In this document: piece by piece, positions 19,527 to 30,238 of the stretch
Layout: each line of letters begins with the position of its first letter
Numbering within the stretch: the first letter of the stretch is position 1
Assembly (NCBI GenBank): GCA_031423495.1
Contig: JANPFP010000168.1
Location: forward strand, 5,744-69,743
Length of the DNA: 64,000 nucleotides
Source of the DNA: JACPYM01 sp031423495
GTDB lineage: Bacteria; Acidobacteriota; Blastocatellia; RBC074
Direction of reading: 5' to 3'
The notes under the pieces: generated by a model
The model's input: only the letters and a program-made list of their open reading frames with translations
The model's database searches: none
Told to the model about the DNA's origin: nothing
Position numbers and translations under genes: made by a program

Positions 19527-19797
19527 GTCCTACCTCCTGACGCAACTGGTTAGGGCTTTGCGGTTCGCCGACTTGCGTGCGAGCTTGCGCCAAGGCGGCG
19601 AGCAAACGCTCCGCGTTGCGCGGCGAACGCAACAGATGCGCGGTTTCCAACAGGCTTTCTAATTCGTCGGCGGCAATGAGCGCCACGTCTGCGCCTCCTT
19701 GCCGCTTGATGCGAACGATTTCGCGGTTGTCACTCACTTGCTTGCACAAGCGGGCGAAATTAAGACGGGCTTGTTGGTAGGTGGTTTGCGCTTCCAT
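19510..19797 (-). CDS. Phd/YefM-family antitoxin
   Basis: A 95-residue antitoxin for the downstream YoeB toxin. The N-terminal Phd/YefM DNA-binding fold (TTYQQARLNFARLCKQVSDN, then IVRIKRQGGADVALIAADE) is followed by a helical toxin-binding tail. The ATG at 19797 is chosen over one at 19821, because AAAGGAAA falls between them at the right distance for the inner start. The YefM-YoeB complex normally represses its own promoter, which should lie just upstream near 19800-19860; no operator palindrome was recognised. Confidence 0.9.
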   Translation of the reverse strand: MEAQTTYQQARLNFARLCKQVSDNREIVRIKRQGGADVALIAADELESLLETAHLLRSPRNAERLLAALAQARTQVGEPQSPNQLRQEVGLEQVE

Positions 19798-19862
19798 CTG
19801 TTTTTTTCCTTTCACTGGCATTCGTCAACACTTTACACACGCACTGATAAGCCGACAAACGA

Positions 19863-20189
19863 TCATTCCTTCGGTTTCGGGCGAAAGGGATTCACCTGAT
19901 AGCGCCGCCGGATTTTCTTCGGATCGGGCTTCAAATAAAAATTGATCTTCTTGTGCGGAGCATCTGCGGTTTTGGTTTTGATCAGGATGAGCAGTCCGAG
20001 TTCCTGCCGCGACTTGTGCCACGCCAGCCGCGCGTCGAGTTGTTCGGGCAAACCGTCCACAAAGGTTTCATAGTTGAGTTGCCACTCTTCCAGCACCGCC
20101 TTGCCTGACGGCGTGATCTCAATCGCATAACCGATAACCTCAGGCGTATCCGGCAAGAGCGCCAACGCTTCGAATCTAGACAGCAGCAT
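19863..20189 (-). CDS. Conserved-looking small protein of unknown function
   Basis: A 108-residue protein that I do not recognise. The first half looks folded and mildly acidic (MLLSRFEALALLPDTPEVIGYAIEI, then GKAVLEEWQLNYETFVDGLP). The C-terminal 40 residues are strongly basic (KKINFYLKPDPKKIRRRYQ), which may bind nucleic acid or simply be a charged tail. It lies 65 bp upstream of the YefM/YoeB pair in the same orientation and 133 bp from the divergent CRTAC1 gene. No good ribosome-binding site is visible. Confidence 0.5.
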   Translation of the reverse strand: MLLSRFEALALLPDTPEVIGYAIEITPSGKAVLEEWQLNYETFVDGLPEQLDARLAWHKSRQELGLLILIKTKTADAPHKKINFYLKPDPKKIRRRYQVNPFRPKPKE

Positions 20190-20322
20190 AGGTAATCAAC
20201 TCGCAACAACGGGCAACGGGGAAACACCGTGAATGTAGCCATTGCCCAATGAAAAAACCAGTTGACCGCTTTTTGGCCGCTTTTTAGGAAGATGCGGCAA
20301 CGGATGTTACATTGACCGCCCG

Positions 20323-22032
20323 ATGCGAACCATGACCAAATTCATTTGCGCGCTGGCCTGCCTGTTGGCGGTGGCTTCAGCTTTTTTTGCGCAAGCCCGA
20401 AAAACTCCAGCCAGTCAGATCAAATTCACTGACGCTACGCAAGCCGCAGGCATCGCATTCATCAACGCTTCTTCAACCGAAAAGAAATACATCGTCGAAA
20501 GCATGGGCGGTGGCGTGGCGATGTTTGATTACGACAACGACGGACGGCTCGATATTTATCTGACTAACTCTTACACGGTCGAAGCCGCGTCAGCAGGCAA
20601 GCCACATCCGCCTGCCGCGCTTTATCACAATATAGGCAATGGCAAGTTTGAAGATGTCACCGTCAAAGCTGGCGTCGCCCATCCGGGTTGGGCGATGGGC
20701 GTGAGCGTGGCTGATTACGACAACGACGGCGACGATGATTTATACGTGACGTGTTTTGGCGCGAACAAACTCTATCGCAATGACAGTGGCACGTTCACCG
20801 ATGTGACCAACCAAGCCAACGTCACCGATGAGCGTTTCTCGACCGGTTCAGCGTGGGGCGATTATGACCGCGATGGCGATCTGGATTTATTCTTAGCCAA
20901 TTACGTCGCGTTCTCTTTGGACAAGCTGCCGCAATTCGGCAAAGGCGAAACCTGTCGCTATCGCAACATCGAAGTGCAATGCGGGCCGCGCGGTTTGCCG
21001 GGCGCGGGCGATACGCTTTATCGCAACAACGGAAACGGCACGTTCACCGACGTGAGCAAGGCGGCAAAAGTCGAAGACGCGAATGGTTATTACGGCCTTG
21101 GCGTCGTCTGGACGGATTTTGATGACGACGGCTGGCTAGATATTTTTGTGGCGAACGATGCGACGCCGAATTACGCCTATCGCAATAATCACGATGGCAC
21201 GTTCGCTGAAGTCGGGTTAGCGAGCGGTCTGGCCGTAGACGAGAACGGCCTCGAACAAGGCTGCATGGGCGTGACCGTAGGCGATTACAACCGCGATGGA
21301 CGGCTTGATTTAGCAGTGACGAATTTCGCCGAGCAATACAACACCATCTATCGCCGCAATGCCGACGGCAATTTCACCGACGTATCGCGCGCCACCAAAA
21401 CTGCCGAAGCCAGCCTGCCGCTCGTCGGTTGGGGAACGAAATGGTTCGACGCCGACCACGACGGTTGGCTCGATTTCTTTGTCGCCAACGGACACGTTTA
21501 CCCGCAAATCGAAGGCGCATTCCCCGGCGGACAATATCGCCAACGCATGTTGTTTTATCGCAATCTGAGAGACGGAACCTTCGCTGATCTGTCGAATGAA
21601 GTCGGTGCTGCGTTGCAGGAAAGACGCGCATCGCGGGGCGCAGCGTTCGGCGATTACGACGAAGACGGCGACGTAGACGTGATCGTCAACAACCTTGAAA
21701 GCAGTCCGACTTTATTGCGCAACGACTGCGATACGGCAAAAACTCATTGGGTGAAACTGAAACTCGTGGGCGTGAAATCAAACCGCAACGCCGTGGGCGC
21801 GCGCGTCAAATTGACGGCGGGAACCTTGACGCAAGTTGACGAAGTGCGCGCCGGTGACAGTTATCTTTCGCATTCAGATCGGCGGCTGCATTTCGGCTTG
21901 GGCGCGGCTACTAAAGTTACGACGGTTGAAATTCGCTGGCCGAATGGCGTGACAGAGCGTTTCAACGAAGTGTCCATCAATCAAACGGTAACGCTGACCG
22001 AAGGCAAAGGAAGCAGCAAACGCAACAAGTGA
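20323..22032 (+). CDS. Secreted CRTAC1 family protein (FG-GAP/VCBS propeller plus ASPIC/UnbV)
   Basis: A 569-residue exported protein. After a signal peptide (FICALACLLAVASAFFAQA) there are about seven FG-GAP/VCBS repeats with calcium-binding DxDxDGxxD loops (for example FDYDNDGRLDIY, ADYDNDGDDDLY, GDYDRDGDLDLF), which build a beta-propeller. The C-terminal 90 residues are an ASPIC/UnbV domain (VGARVKLTAGTLTQ, then SYLSHSDRRLHFGLG and VEIRWPNG). The stop overlaps the GTG start of a seven-haem cytochrome (GTGA), so the two are translationally coupled and probably act together outside the cytoplasm. Such pairs are frequent in Acidobacteria; the biochemical role is unknown. Confidence 0.93.
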   Translation: MRTMTKFICALACLLAVASAFFAQARKTPASQIKFTDATQAAGIAFINASSTEKKYIVESMGGGVAMFDYDNDGRLDIYLTNSYTVEAASAGKPHPPAALYHNIGNGKFEDVTVKAGVAHPGWAMGVSVADYDNDGDDDLYVTCFGANKLYRNDSGTFTDVTNQANVTDERFSTGSAWGDYDRDGDLDLFLANYVAFSLDKLPQFGKGETCRYRNIEVQCGPRGLPGAGDTLYRNNGNGTFTDVSKAAKVEDANGYYGLGVVWTDFDDDGWLDIFVANDATPNYAYRNNHDGTFAEVGLASGLAVDENGLEQGCMGVTVGDYNRDGRLDLAVTNFAEQYNTIYRRNADGNFTDVSRATKTAEASLPLVGWGTKWFDADHDGWLDFFVANGHVYPQIEGAFPGGQYRQRMLFYRNLRDGTFADLSNEVGAALQERRASRGAAFGDYDEDGDVDVIVNNLESSPTLLRNDCDTAKTHWVKLKLVGVKSNRNAVGARVKLTAGTLTQVDEVRAGDSYLSHSDRRLHFGLGAATKVTTVEIRWPNGVTERFNEVSINQTVTLTEGKGSSKRNK

Positions 22033-23159
22033 TACGCAACGTGCGAGGCCAGAAACGGTTGGCAGGTTTTACGCTTTTGTTGGCGGCAGGCTGGACTTTT
22101 GCGCAAAGCCCGATGAACCAATGGCGTTTGGGCAAGTCACCAAACGCGGCGCGTTACGTCGGCGAACAAACTTGCACGCAATGCCACAGCGACATTGTGA
22201 AACGTTACGCCGCATCGGGCATGGCGCACGCACTGGCAAAGGCTGAGGCCTTCCCGCGCGACTTGCCGTTGGCGTTCAAGCTGGGCGATTACGAATACAA
22301 GCTCGAGCGGCAAGGCGAACAGGTTAAGTACACGATTGCGCGCGGCACTGAAACGTTCAGCGCACCGTTGCTGTGGACGTTCGGACACGGCGCATCGGGG
22401 CATACGTTTGTGTTGCAGCACGAAGGGAAATTATATGAATCGCGCGTCACTTACTTCACGAACTTGCAGCGCTTAGACCTCACGCCGGGCGCTCCGCGCG
22501 AAATCCCTACCGCGTTGTCTGAAGCCATCGGCCAACCGCTGACGAATGAAACGGCACTGGCTTGTTTCAAATGCCATTCGACACCATCGGCGGGAACAAA
22601 TGCGACGACACTTGATCAATTCACGCCGAACGTGAATTGCGAAGCCTGTCACGGCGCGGGCGAACGACACGTTGCGTTAATGCGTAATCAGACCAAAGGC
22701 TCCAAAGTTGATCAGGCGATTTTCAATCCGGCGAAATTGCCCGCCGACGATTTGAATCAGCAGTTTTGCGGCGCGTGCCATCGCAGTTGGCTAACCGTGA
22801 TGGCAATGCCCGGTCGCGGCGGCATCGCTAACGTACGCTTTCAGCCTTACCGTTTGGCGAACAGCAAATGTTATAAAAATCCCGACGACCGCCGCATCAG
22901 TTGCATCGCCTGTCATGATCCGCACGGCGCGCTGGTCAAAGAAACAATTGCTTACGACACGAAATGTTTGGCTTGCCATCAGGGTAAATCGCTTGCCGTG
23001 AAAACGCCTGCCAGACAGCGCACCGCGCCCGCCTGCCGCACTGGCAAGCAAGATTGCGCTTCGTGCCATATGCCTGCGGTCGAACCGCCGGAATTGCATT
23101 ACCGATTCACCGATCATTTCATTCGCATCGTGAAAGCTGGCGAAGCCTATCCAAAATAG
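22029..23159 (+). CDS. Exported multihaem c-type cytochrome (seven CXXCH)
   Basis: A 376-residue periplasmic or surface cytochrome. The signal peptide (GFTLLLAAGWTFAQS) is followed by seven haem-binding motifs in order: CTQCH, CFKCH, CEACH, CGACH, CIACH, CLACH and CASCH. The arrangement resembles cytochrome c554-like and related proteins of the multihaem superfamily, which move electrons between periplasmic partners. The GTG start lies inside the stop of the CRTAC1 gene (GTGA overlap). Immediately after the stop codon a 7 bp tandem repeat begins. The redox partner and electron acceptor are not encoded nearby. Confidence 0.9.
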   Translation: MIRNVRGQKRLAGFTLLLAAGWTFAQSPMNQWRLGKSPNAARYVGEQTCTQCHSDIVKRYAASGMAHALAKAEAFPRDLPLAFKLGDYEYKLERQGEQVKYTIARGTETFSAPLLWTFGHGASGHTFVLQHEGKLYESRVTYFTNLQRLDLTPGAPREIPTALSEAIGQPLTNETALACFKCHSTPSAGTNATTLDQFTPNVNCEACHGAGERHVALMRNQTKGSKVDQAIFNPAKLPADDLNQQFCGACHRSWLTVMAMPGRGGIANVRFQPYRLANSKCYKNPDDRRISCIACHDPHGALVKETIAYDTKCLACHQGKSLAVKTPARQRTAPACRTGKQDCASCHMPAVEPPELHYRFTDHFIRIVKAGEAYPK

Positions 23160-23182
23160 TGCGGAGTGCGGAGTGCGGAGTG
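23160..23182. repeat. Heptamer tandem repeat (TGCGGAG)3
   Basis: Just over three exact units of TGCGGAG start at the base after the cytochrome stop codon. It is one of at least five different 7 bp tandem repeats in the window. Confidence 0.85.
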
Positions 23183-23189
23183 TAATTGA

Positions 23190-24339
<1,150 letters not shown>

Positions 24340-24355
24340 CGCAGTGTGGGCGAGT

Positions 24356-24745
24356 TTACCAGAGCGTTTGAATCAAGCCAAATTGGGTGACCCTGGTGTC
24401 TTTGGTGACGAGCGTCACGGGTTTCTGATAAAGGTCACGGTAAACCAACGCCGTGGCAACGATGATCGAATCGTGAATGTCGAGACCGCCGGGGATTTGT
24501 GAAACGACCTTTTTGTTGAGGGGATAGACCGTGCAGTTTCGGAGCGCAATCAATCGTTGCTCGACGTCGGTCAGATTCGCCTGAAATTTGTTTTTGGCAT
24601 GCAGGTGCTGAATTTCGACTAACACCATGGTCGGAATTACCAGTTCCGCATTAAGGCTATCAAGCACGGCTTCGGCGACAGCGGATAGGCGTGAATCCGT
24701 CGTCAAGTACCAAACGATGGCGTGGGTGTCGAGTACGTAAATCAT
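24356..24745 (-). CDS. PIN-domain toxin (VapC-like)
   Basis: A 129-residue PIN-domain ribonuclease toxin. The start MIYVLDTHAIVWYLTTDSRLS carries the first catalytic Asp and is typical of one VapC subgroup. Glu in VLVEIQHLH, the Asp in GLDIHDSIIVATAL and the Asp in LVTKDTRV complete the acidic site. The ATG at 24745 overlaps the stop of the antitoxin gene (ATGA), which fixes the start; the open frame continues upstream. The pair ends 17 bp upstream of the TPR gene, so it may be cotranscribed with it. Confidence 0.9.
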   Translation of the reverse strand: MIYVLDTHAIVWYLTTDSRLSAVAEAVLDSLNAELVIPTMVLVEIQHLHAKNKFQANLTDVEQRLIALRNCTVYPLNKKVVSQIPGGLDIHDSIIVATALVYRDLYQKPVTLVTKDTRVTQFGLIQTLW

Positions 24746-24990
24746 TCGCTGATTTCCTGCCGCACGGTAGCGATTTCGTCTATCCACTCTGGCGTGAGTT
24801 GGTACAAAGAGGCTTCGATCTCTTCTTCGCTGAAGCTATGGCCAGCCCAAATGCCTTTGAGATCAGCGAAGCTATGCGGTTGCTTGCCGTTTTGGGAAGC
24901 GATTTCCTCCACCTGATGTTTCAACGTGATAAGTTGAGATTCGATGCTGTTGATTTGCGTAAGAATTGCTGTTGCTTGAGCGGAATTCAT
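24742..24990 (-). CDS. Putative antitoxin of the PIN-domain toxin
   Basis: An 82-residue acidic protein whose family I cannot name. Residues 1-35 form a likely coiled helix (ILTQINSIESQLITLKHQVEEI). The middle has FADLKGIWAGHSFSEEEIEASLY, a stretch like those in antitoxins paired with VapC-type toxins. The start is supported by GGAGGG 7 bp upstream. The stop overlaps the toxin start by ATGA. The call rests on position, size and coupling more than on sequence. Confidence 0.75.
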   Translation of the reverse strand: MNSAQATAILTQINSIESQLITLKHQVEEIASQNGKQPHSFADLKGIWAGHSFSEEEIEASLYQLTPEWIDEIATVRQEISE

Positions 24991-25073
24991 TTTAAGCCCT
25001 CCACGATTGCTTTGACCGCAGCCATTTTACTCACCTCAACAACCAGGGCAAAGAAGCGATTGTCAGGGAGTTA

Positions 25074-26120
25074 TCACGGGCTTTTGCTCGCTTTGCTTTG
25101 CGTCTGCCACTTCTCCGCCATCTCTTTCAACGCCGCCGCATCCGCTGCCTGCGGATTCACCTTGAGATAAGTTTGAATTCCCTCCGCCGCCTCTTTGAAT
25201 TTTTGCTCGTGCGCGAAAATTTCAGCCAGATAGACGTGCGCACGCGCTGCGCCTTTGGCGTCAAGCCGTAACGCTTCCTGCAAACATTGACGCGCCGGTT
25301 CATAGCGTTCGACCGATAGGTTGGCGTAACCCAACAGCATCAACGTCAGGCCGACTTCGGGGGCGGCGGCATAAGCACGTTCGAGATTGGCGATGGCGGC
25401 GGCGAACTGTTTTTGCTGAAGCTGGCAATAGCCCAGGCCACGCAAAGCGGGCGTGTGTTTTTCGTTAGCCTTGAGCGCCGCTGTGAAATCGGCGTTGGCT
25501 TCGGCGAATTGGTTGCGCGCCATGCGCAGGTTGCCGCGTTCGGTGAGTGCCTGAAAGTATTCAGGGTATTCGCTAATCGCCTGATCGAACTGGGTTAGGG
25601 CTTTGTCGGGCTGATTTTCTTTTTGCAGCTTCAGCCCTTGTTCATAGGCTTTGCGCGCACTCTTAGAGATGGTTTGGGTGGCTTCGGCGACGCTGATCGT
25701 GCCGGGTTTGTTGGGCGGCGTGGCGTTAGCCATGGGCAGCCGCAGGTAAACATCAATCTGTAGTCGATTAGAGAAAGCGCGCGTGCTATCAGAGGCTGCC
25801 GGTTCGCTGAACTGTTCCGGCGCAGCCTGATTGGTGGCTGAAACCTGATAACGTCCGGCGCTCAGGCCGCGCAATTCATAGCGCCCAAAATCATCGGTCA
25901 GGATGTCGCGCTTAAAGCCGCTGTTCATTTCTACCTTGACCCAGACGCGTACTGCCGGTTGGCCGTCGGGCAAACTGACTTTGCCAAAGACGGTGATGCC
26001 GCCGCCGCCTTGTCCGTTAGCCGTGGCGACTAGCATCGAACAGAGAAAAACGAGAAGCGCAACCATTGTGGCGAGACACTCAGTGAAGTGGCTTTTATTT
26101 TGAAAGCGCGCGTTACTCAT
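25074..26120 (-). CDS. Exported carboxypeptidase-regulatory-like plus TPR protein
   Basis: A 348-residue protein. An N-terminal signal or anchor (MVALLVFLCSMLVATANGQ) leads into a carboxypeptidase-regulatory-like beta-sandwich (about 40-110: ITVFGKVSLPDGQPAVRVWV, then LTDDFGRYELRGLSAGRYQV). About five TPR units follow (AYEQGLKLQKENQPDKALTQFDQAI and on). This layout is common in Acidobacteria next to Oar-type TonB receptors, and here the receptor gene lies 82 bp upstream in the same orientation. The two may be cotranscribed and act together at the outer membrane. Function otherwise unknown. Confidence 0.87.
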   Translation of the reverse strand: MSNARFQNKSHFTECLATMVALLVFLCSMLVATANGQGGGGITVFGKVSLPDGQPAVRVWVKVEMNSGFKRDILTDDFGRYELRGLSAGRYQVSATNQAAPEQFSEPAASDSTRAFSNRLQIDVYLRLPMANATPPNKPGTISVAEATQTISKSARKAYEQGLKLQKENQPDKALTQFDQAISEYPEYFQALTERGNLRMARNQFAEANADFTAALKANEKHTPALRGLGYCQLQQKQFAAAIANLERAYAAAPEVGLTLMLLGYANLSVERYEPARQCLQEALRLDAKGAARAHVYLAEIFAHEQKFKEAAEGIQTYLKVNPQAADAAALKEMAEKWQTQSKASKSP

Positions 26121-26202
26121 AAGTGTTTATCCAAACAAAAACGGGGGCTGCAAACATGTTGCAACCCCCTTGCTTGAGTTATTGCAGCATACAGCGAGCG
26201 GT

Positions 26203-29200
26203 TTAGAAGTAAATCTTAACCGCTAACTGCAAGCGCCGGTTTTCTGAAACGAAGTTCGGCTGTGCGTTGTATTCGCCCAGCGCCTGGCCCACGCGGCCCG
26301 ACGCCGGTGATACGCCCGTGCGCGTGTTGCGAATGGTTTGCGCCGAACCGGCAGCCTTCGCGTTGTACTGAGCATTAAAGTCAGTAACGTCCCAGGTCAG
26401 GCCGGTGTTGAAGTTGTCGAATTGCGCGTGGTTAAAGATGTTGAACGTCTCTAAACGCAATTGAATATAGCGTCGTCCGTCGCCACCGAGCGGGAAGCTC
26501 TTGAAAAGCGACAAGTCGGTGACGTTGATGCCCGGACGGCGAATCAGGGTGCGCGCTTGCGGCCCTGGGTTCAGTTTCGGCAGGCTCAGTTTGGTGATGT
26601 CGAGCGACGAACCGCCCTGATCCGAGCCACCCTGGGTGTTAGGTTGCAGGCCGCTCGTGGCGACCAGACGCGGGCCTTCCGTCCACGAACCGGTGACGCG
26701 CTGATTGGTGTTGATGTTCGGAATACCGAAGCCCAACTCAGTCGGCACACCCGATTGGAATTGCGAGATGCCGGTGAGTTGCCAGTTATTGACCACACTC
26801 TTGACGAGCCAATTGTCTGCTTTCAACTTAGGCAAATCCCAAAGGTAATTGACGTTCAGGATGTGACGGCGGTCAAAAGTGAGCAAGCGGTAATCATAGC
26901 AGCGCGAGCAAACGATGTTGATGAAGTTACCTTCAGCATCGGAAGCCGTACCCAGCGCTTTCGACCAGGTGTAAGCCGCGCCCAGGTTCAAGCCCTGTTT
27001 GAAGCGGCGTTGCACCGTGGCTTGCAGCGAGTGGTAGTTGGAAGAACCGCCGAAGGTTTTGAGCTGCACCGTGTTGTAACCCTGGAAGGTGCGCAGGAAG
27101 TCAGCCTGTAGCGCTTTCGCGCCGGTGAATTTCAGCCCCGCATCGCGGTAAATCTGCGGCAGTCCCGGCTCTTCATCCGGCACAACGTTGCCGGCGTATT
27201 GCGCCGGGTCTTGGGCCGCTTTGGTGAAGAGCGCGCCGTAAGGAATCGCGTTCAAGTTGATGTCTTCCGGCAAGTGACGCGAGAGCGTACTCACGTAAGC
27301 GACGCTCAACACCGTGTCGAAGCCGAGGTCTTGTTGCACTTGCAGTTGGAAGCTCTGAACGTTCGGAATATGTCCGCCGAAATCAGCGCCGCGAATCGTG
27401 CCCAGCGTACCCAGCGGCGGCAGACCCGTACCCGTGCCGACCGTGTCGAGGTTGCCGAAATCAAAACGCGGATTAACCAGGGTCGGAGGTTGTTCAGGGG
27501 CCGGGAAAGCGACGTTGTTGCCCGATACACGATCATAACCGATGCGATAACCGCCACGGATAACGGTCTTCTGCGTTCCGAAAACATCGTACGCAAAGCC
27601 GAAGGCGGGACCGTATTGAAGGCCGCGATTCTGGAAGCCGCCGCGTTCAGTGTCCACACCGGGACGCTGCATGCCGTTGAACGGATTGCCCGAATTCGGC
27701 ACGACGCGACCAATCAGGAAGCCGGCTTGGGTGTTGCTGGCGGTCGGCACGAAGCCCGGCACCAGCAGCGCCGAATCAACGGCCCGGCGATTGGTGCAAC
27801 TGTTCGGGTCGGTGGCGCTGAACGTGAGGCAAACCGGGCGATAGAGCCGCACGGCTTGCGAACGATTGAATTTGTCAGCCTGGAAGAAGCCGCCTTGCAA
27901 GCGTGCATCGTATTGCGGCTGAATCCAGTTGAAGCGCAACCCGTAATCGAGCGTGAGCCGTTTGGTCGCTTTCCAGTTGTCTTGCACATACCACTCGACG
28001 TTGGTCGAGCGATATTGGCCCTGATAAATGCCGGTGGTCGGTTGATTCAAGTTGTTAAAGAAACCGAGCAAGGCGCTGGCATAAGGATGCTGCGCATTGT
28101 TCGGGTCGTTGGGATCCACTCCAAAATTGATGTTCATCGAAGCGCCCGCCGCTTGATCCTTGCGGCTGCGCTGAATGTAAATGCCGGCCTTCGCCGAATG
28201 TGAACCGAAGACCTTGCTGACGTTGTCATAAAAATCGAAGGTCGTATTCGAGTTTTTATAAGGGAATTGCGAATAACCAGCCGTGCCGCCGAAGGTTTGA
28301 TTCGGAATGCCGCCGAAACCGATATTGATGAATTGCGCGGGCGAATAAGGGAAAGGCGTCTTCCAGTTGAAGCCGAAGCCCTTGTAAGTCGCCGCATCGG
28401 TATTAGTCGGGTTCAGCGTCAAGTTGTTCTGGCTGGCACCGAAAACGAATTCGTTGGTCAGCGATGACGAGAGCGTTGACGTGATATTGAACGTCCCGTT
28501 GAACGCAGGCGCTTGTTTGAAATCAAGCACATCAATCGGGATGTTGTTGGCTCCGCCCGTCCAGCCCAAACCATAAGGCAGGAACTGTTGGTCAGCATCG
28601 CGGGTATAGCGGATATACATGCGCGTGCTGTCAGTCATGTTGTAATCAAGACGGATGTTGTATTCCTTGCGGGGATACGACGCGCTGAATTGCGATTGGT
28701 GATTAAACCGCGCCTGATTCGGGCTGGCGGCTAACGCAGAATTCTCGAATTTATTGAAATACTTCAAGATCGCTACGCCGTTAGTGGTGAGGCGATTGGC
28801 GGGAATGATATTGCCGGGGAAGCAGGCCACTTGCGAAGTGGCATTGCAGGCACCAGCAATCAATGGGTCTTTGATGAAGAGCGCGTTGCCATTGCCGTCT
28901 TTGGTAGCACTGAAATTCCCAGCGGTTTCTAACGCCGTGGGCACGCGCGTTTGGCGAGCCGCGCCGGGCAGCAACTGTTGCTGCCATTCCTGCGAGAAAA
29001 AGAAGAAGAGCCGCTCTTTCAAGTAATCGCTGCCGATTTTAGGCAGCCATACGGGACCGCCGATGTTGTAGCCCTGATAATTGTAACGGTAAAAGTTACG
29101 CGCGTTGTTTTCGACGCCGGCCGCATTGCGACCATTGGCGTTATTGATATAGCTGTTGGCATTGAACTGTTCGTGACGGTGGAAGTAATAGCCTGTGCCA

Positions 29201-29967
29201 TGAAATTCTTTGCCGCCGCTCTTGGTCAGCACCTTGATGTCGCCGCCCGCCGAACGGCCATATTCAGCCTGAAAAGCAGAAGTCAAAATTTTGAATTCCG
29301 CGATGTTGTCGAGCGCCAGTGCGATGTGCTGCGTGCCGTTCGAACCGGTGTCTACGTTGGTCGCGCCGTCAATCGTCAGGTTGTGCTGATTGGCGCGCGT
29401 GCCGTTAATGTTGAAGGCGCTCAATCCGCCGGGGCCGGCTTGCTGTCCGTTGACGAAGCTGACGACGCCGGGCGTGAGTTTGACCAGATCAAGGTAGTTG
29501 CGCCCGTTGAGCGCCAAGTTTTTGAGTTGTTCGCCGCTGATGACCGTGCTGGCCTCGCCGCTTTCGGTTTTGATCAACAACTGCGCTGCGTCGGCGGTGA
29601 TCTCGACCGTGTTTTCGATAGCGCCGACTTCGAGCTGGATGACGCCGGTGGATTGCCGGTCGGCCACCGACAGCACGATGCCGGATTTGACGACTTTCTT
29701 GAAGCCCTGCGCCTCAACCGTCACGGTGTAAGAACTGGGTTGCAAGAACGGGAACGAGAAGGTGCCGTCCGAACTGGTCTTAGCGTCGAACGATAGATTT
29801 TTGCTGGGGTCGGCAGCCGTGACTTTCGCCCCTGTGACCGCGTTGCCTTGCGGGTCTTGCACCGTCCCGCTCAGACTGCCGGTGTTTTGCGCGAAACCGG
29901 CAAAAGCGAGCAAGCTAACGAGACAGAGCGCGGGTATCAGCCGCTTCCATAGCATCTGAAATTGCAT
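26203..29967 (-). CDS. Oar-type TonB-dependent outer-membrane receptor
   Basis: A 1254-residue outer-membrane protein. The signal peptide (LIPALCLVSLLAFAGFAQ) is followed by a carboxypeptidase-regulatory-like domain (about 30-115: GSLSGTVQDPQGNAVTGAKV). The plug domain (about 120-250) includes NIAEFKILTSAFQAEYGRSA, and a long beta-barrel carries NGTRANQHNLTIDG-type turns. The C-terminus ends in the aromatic LQLAVKIYF expected for BAM recognition. This is the Oar/SusC-like receptor group highly expanded in Acidobacteria. AGGAG 7 bp before 29967 supports that start. A promoter lies about 190 bp upstream. The ligand is unknown. Confidence 0.93.
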   Translation of the reverse strand: MQFQMLWKRLIPALCLVSLLAFAGFAQNTGSLSGTVQDPQGNAVTGAKVTAADPSKNLSFDAKTSSDGTFSFPFLQPSSYTVTVEAQGFKKVVKSGIVLSVADRQSTGVIQLEVGAIENTVEITADAAQLLIKTESGEASTVISGEQLKNLALNGRNYLDLVKLTPGVVSFVNGQQAGPGGLSAFNINGTRANQHNLTIDGATNVDTGSNGTQHIALALDNIAEFKILTSAFQAEYGRSAGGDIKVLTKSGGKEFHGTGYYFHRHEQFNANSYINNANGRNAAGVENNARNFYRYNYQGYNIGGPVWLPKIGSDYLKERLFFFFSQEWQQQLLPGAARQTRVPTALETAGNFSATKDGNGNALFIKDPLIAGACNATSQVACFPGNIIPANRLTTNGVAILKYFNKFENSALAASPNQARFNHQSQFSASYPRKEYNIRLDYNMTDSTRMYIRYTRDADQQFLPYGLGWTGGANNIPIDVLDFKQAPAFNGTFNITSTLSSSLTNEFVFGASQNNLTLNPTNTDAATYKGFGFNWKTPFPYSPAQFINIGFGGIPNQTFGGTAGYSQFPYKNSNTTFDFYDNVSKVFGSHSAKAGIYIQRSRKDQAAGASMNINFGVDPNDPNNAQHPYASALLGFFNNLNQPTTGIYQGQYRSTNVEWYVQDNWKATKRLTLDYGLRFNWIQPQYDARLQGGFFQADKFNRSQAVRLYRPVCLTFSATDPNSCTNRRAVDSALLVPGFVPTASNTQAGFLIGRVVPNSGNPFNGMQRPGVDTERGGFQNRGLQYGPAFGFAYDVFGTQKTVIRGGYRIGYDRVSGNNVAFPAPEQPPTLVNPRFDFGNLDTVGTGTGLPPLGTLGTIRGADFGGHIPNVQSFQLQVQQDLGFDTVLSVAYVSTLSRHLPEDINLNAIPYGALFTKAAQDPAQYAGNVVPDEEPGLPQIYRDAGLKFTGAKALQADFLRTFQGYNTVQLKTFGGSSNYHSLQATVQRRFKQGLNLGAAYTWSKALGTASDAEGNFINIVCSRCYDYRLLTFDRRHILNVNYLWDLPKLKADNWLVKSVVNNWQLTGISQFQSGVPTELGFGIPNINTNQRVTGSWTEGPRLVATSGLQPNTQGGSDQGGSSLDITKLSLPKLNPGPQARTLIRRPGINVTDLSLFKSFPLGGDGRRYIQLRLETFNIFNHAQFDNFNTGLTWDVTDFNAQYNAKAAGSAQTIRNTRTGVSPASGRVGQALGEYNAQPNFVSENRRLQLAVKIYF

Positions 29968-30160
29968 GGGTATACTCCTGTAAATTGGTTGCGTTTAGGG
30001 TTCAGGTTGTCAACGCAAACGCCATCTTGCAGCGTTCGCGCGTCAGCCTTGATTTCATCAGTCGGAATGGTGGTTTTCCCAGCAAGGAAAGCTGATAGCT
30101 TTTTGTTTAGAAAGCGGATGCAGTTCAACAGGACGTTAGCGTGCTATCAACGCGGCGCAG

Positions 30161-30189
30161 ATTATCCGAGCGGGCTATGGCAGAGTCAA
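30161..30189 (-). promoter_or_regulatory. Probable sigma70 promoter of the TonB-dependent receptor gene
   Basis: On the minus strand TTGACT and GATAAT are separated by 17 bp, one mismatch from consensus in each hexamer. Transcription would start near 30154 and give an untranslated leader of about 185 nt. The rest of the 271 bp spacer before the receptor gene shows no other structure I can name. Confidence 0.6.
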
Positions 30190-30238
30190 GCCCACGAATT
30201 GATTTACGACGTAGCTATACAAAAACCTTGACGTGCAT

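Noticed and set aside
26461..29796. Long plus-strand frames opposite the TonB-dependent receptor (up to 334 codons)
   Set aside because: Their composition is typical of the complementary strand of GC-rich genes, and the minus-strand receptor is unambiguous from signal peptide to C-terminal aromatic residue.
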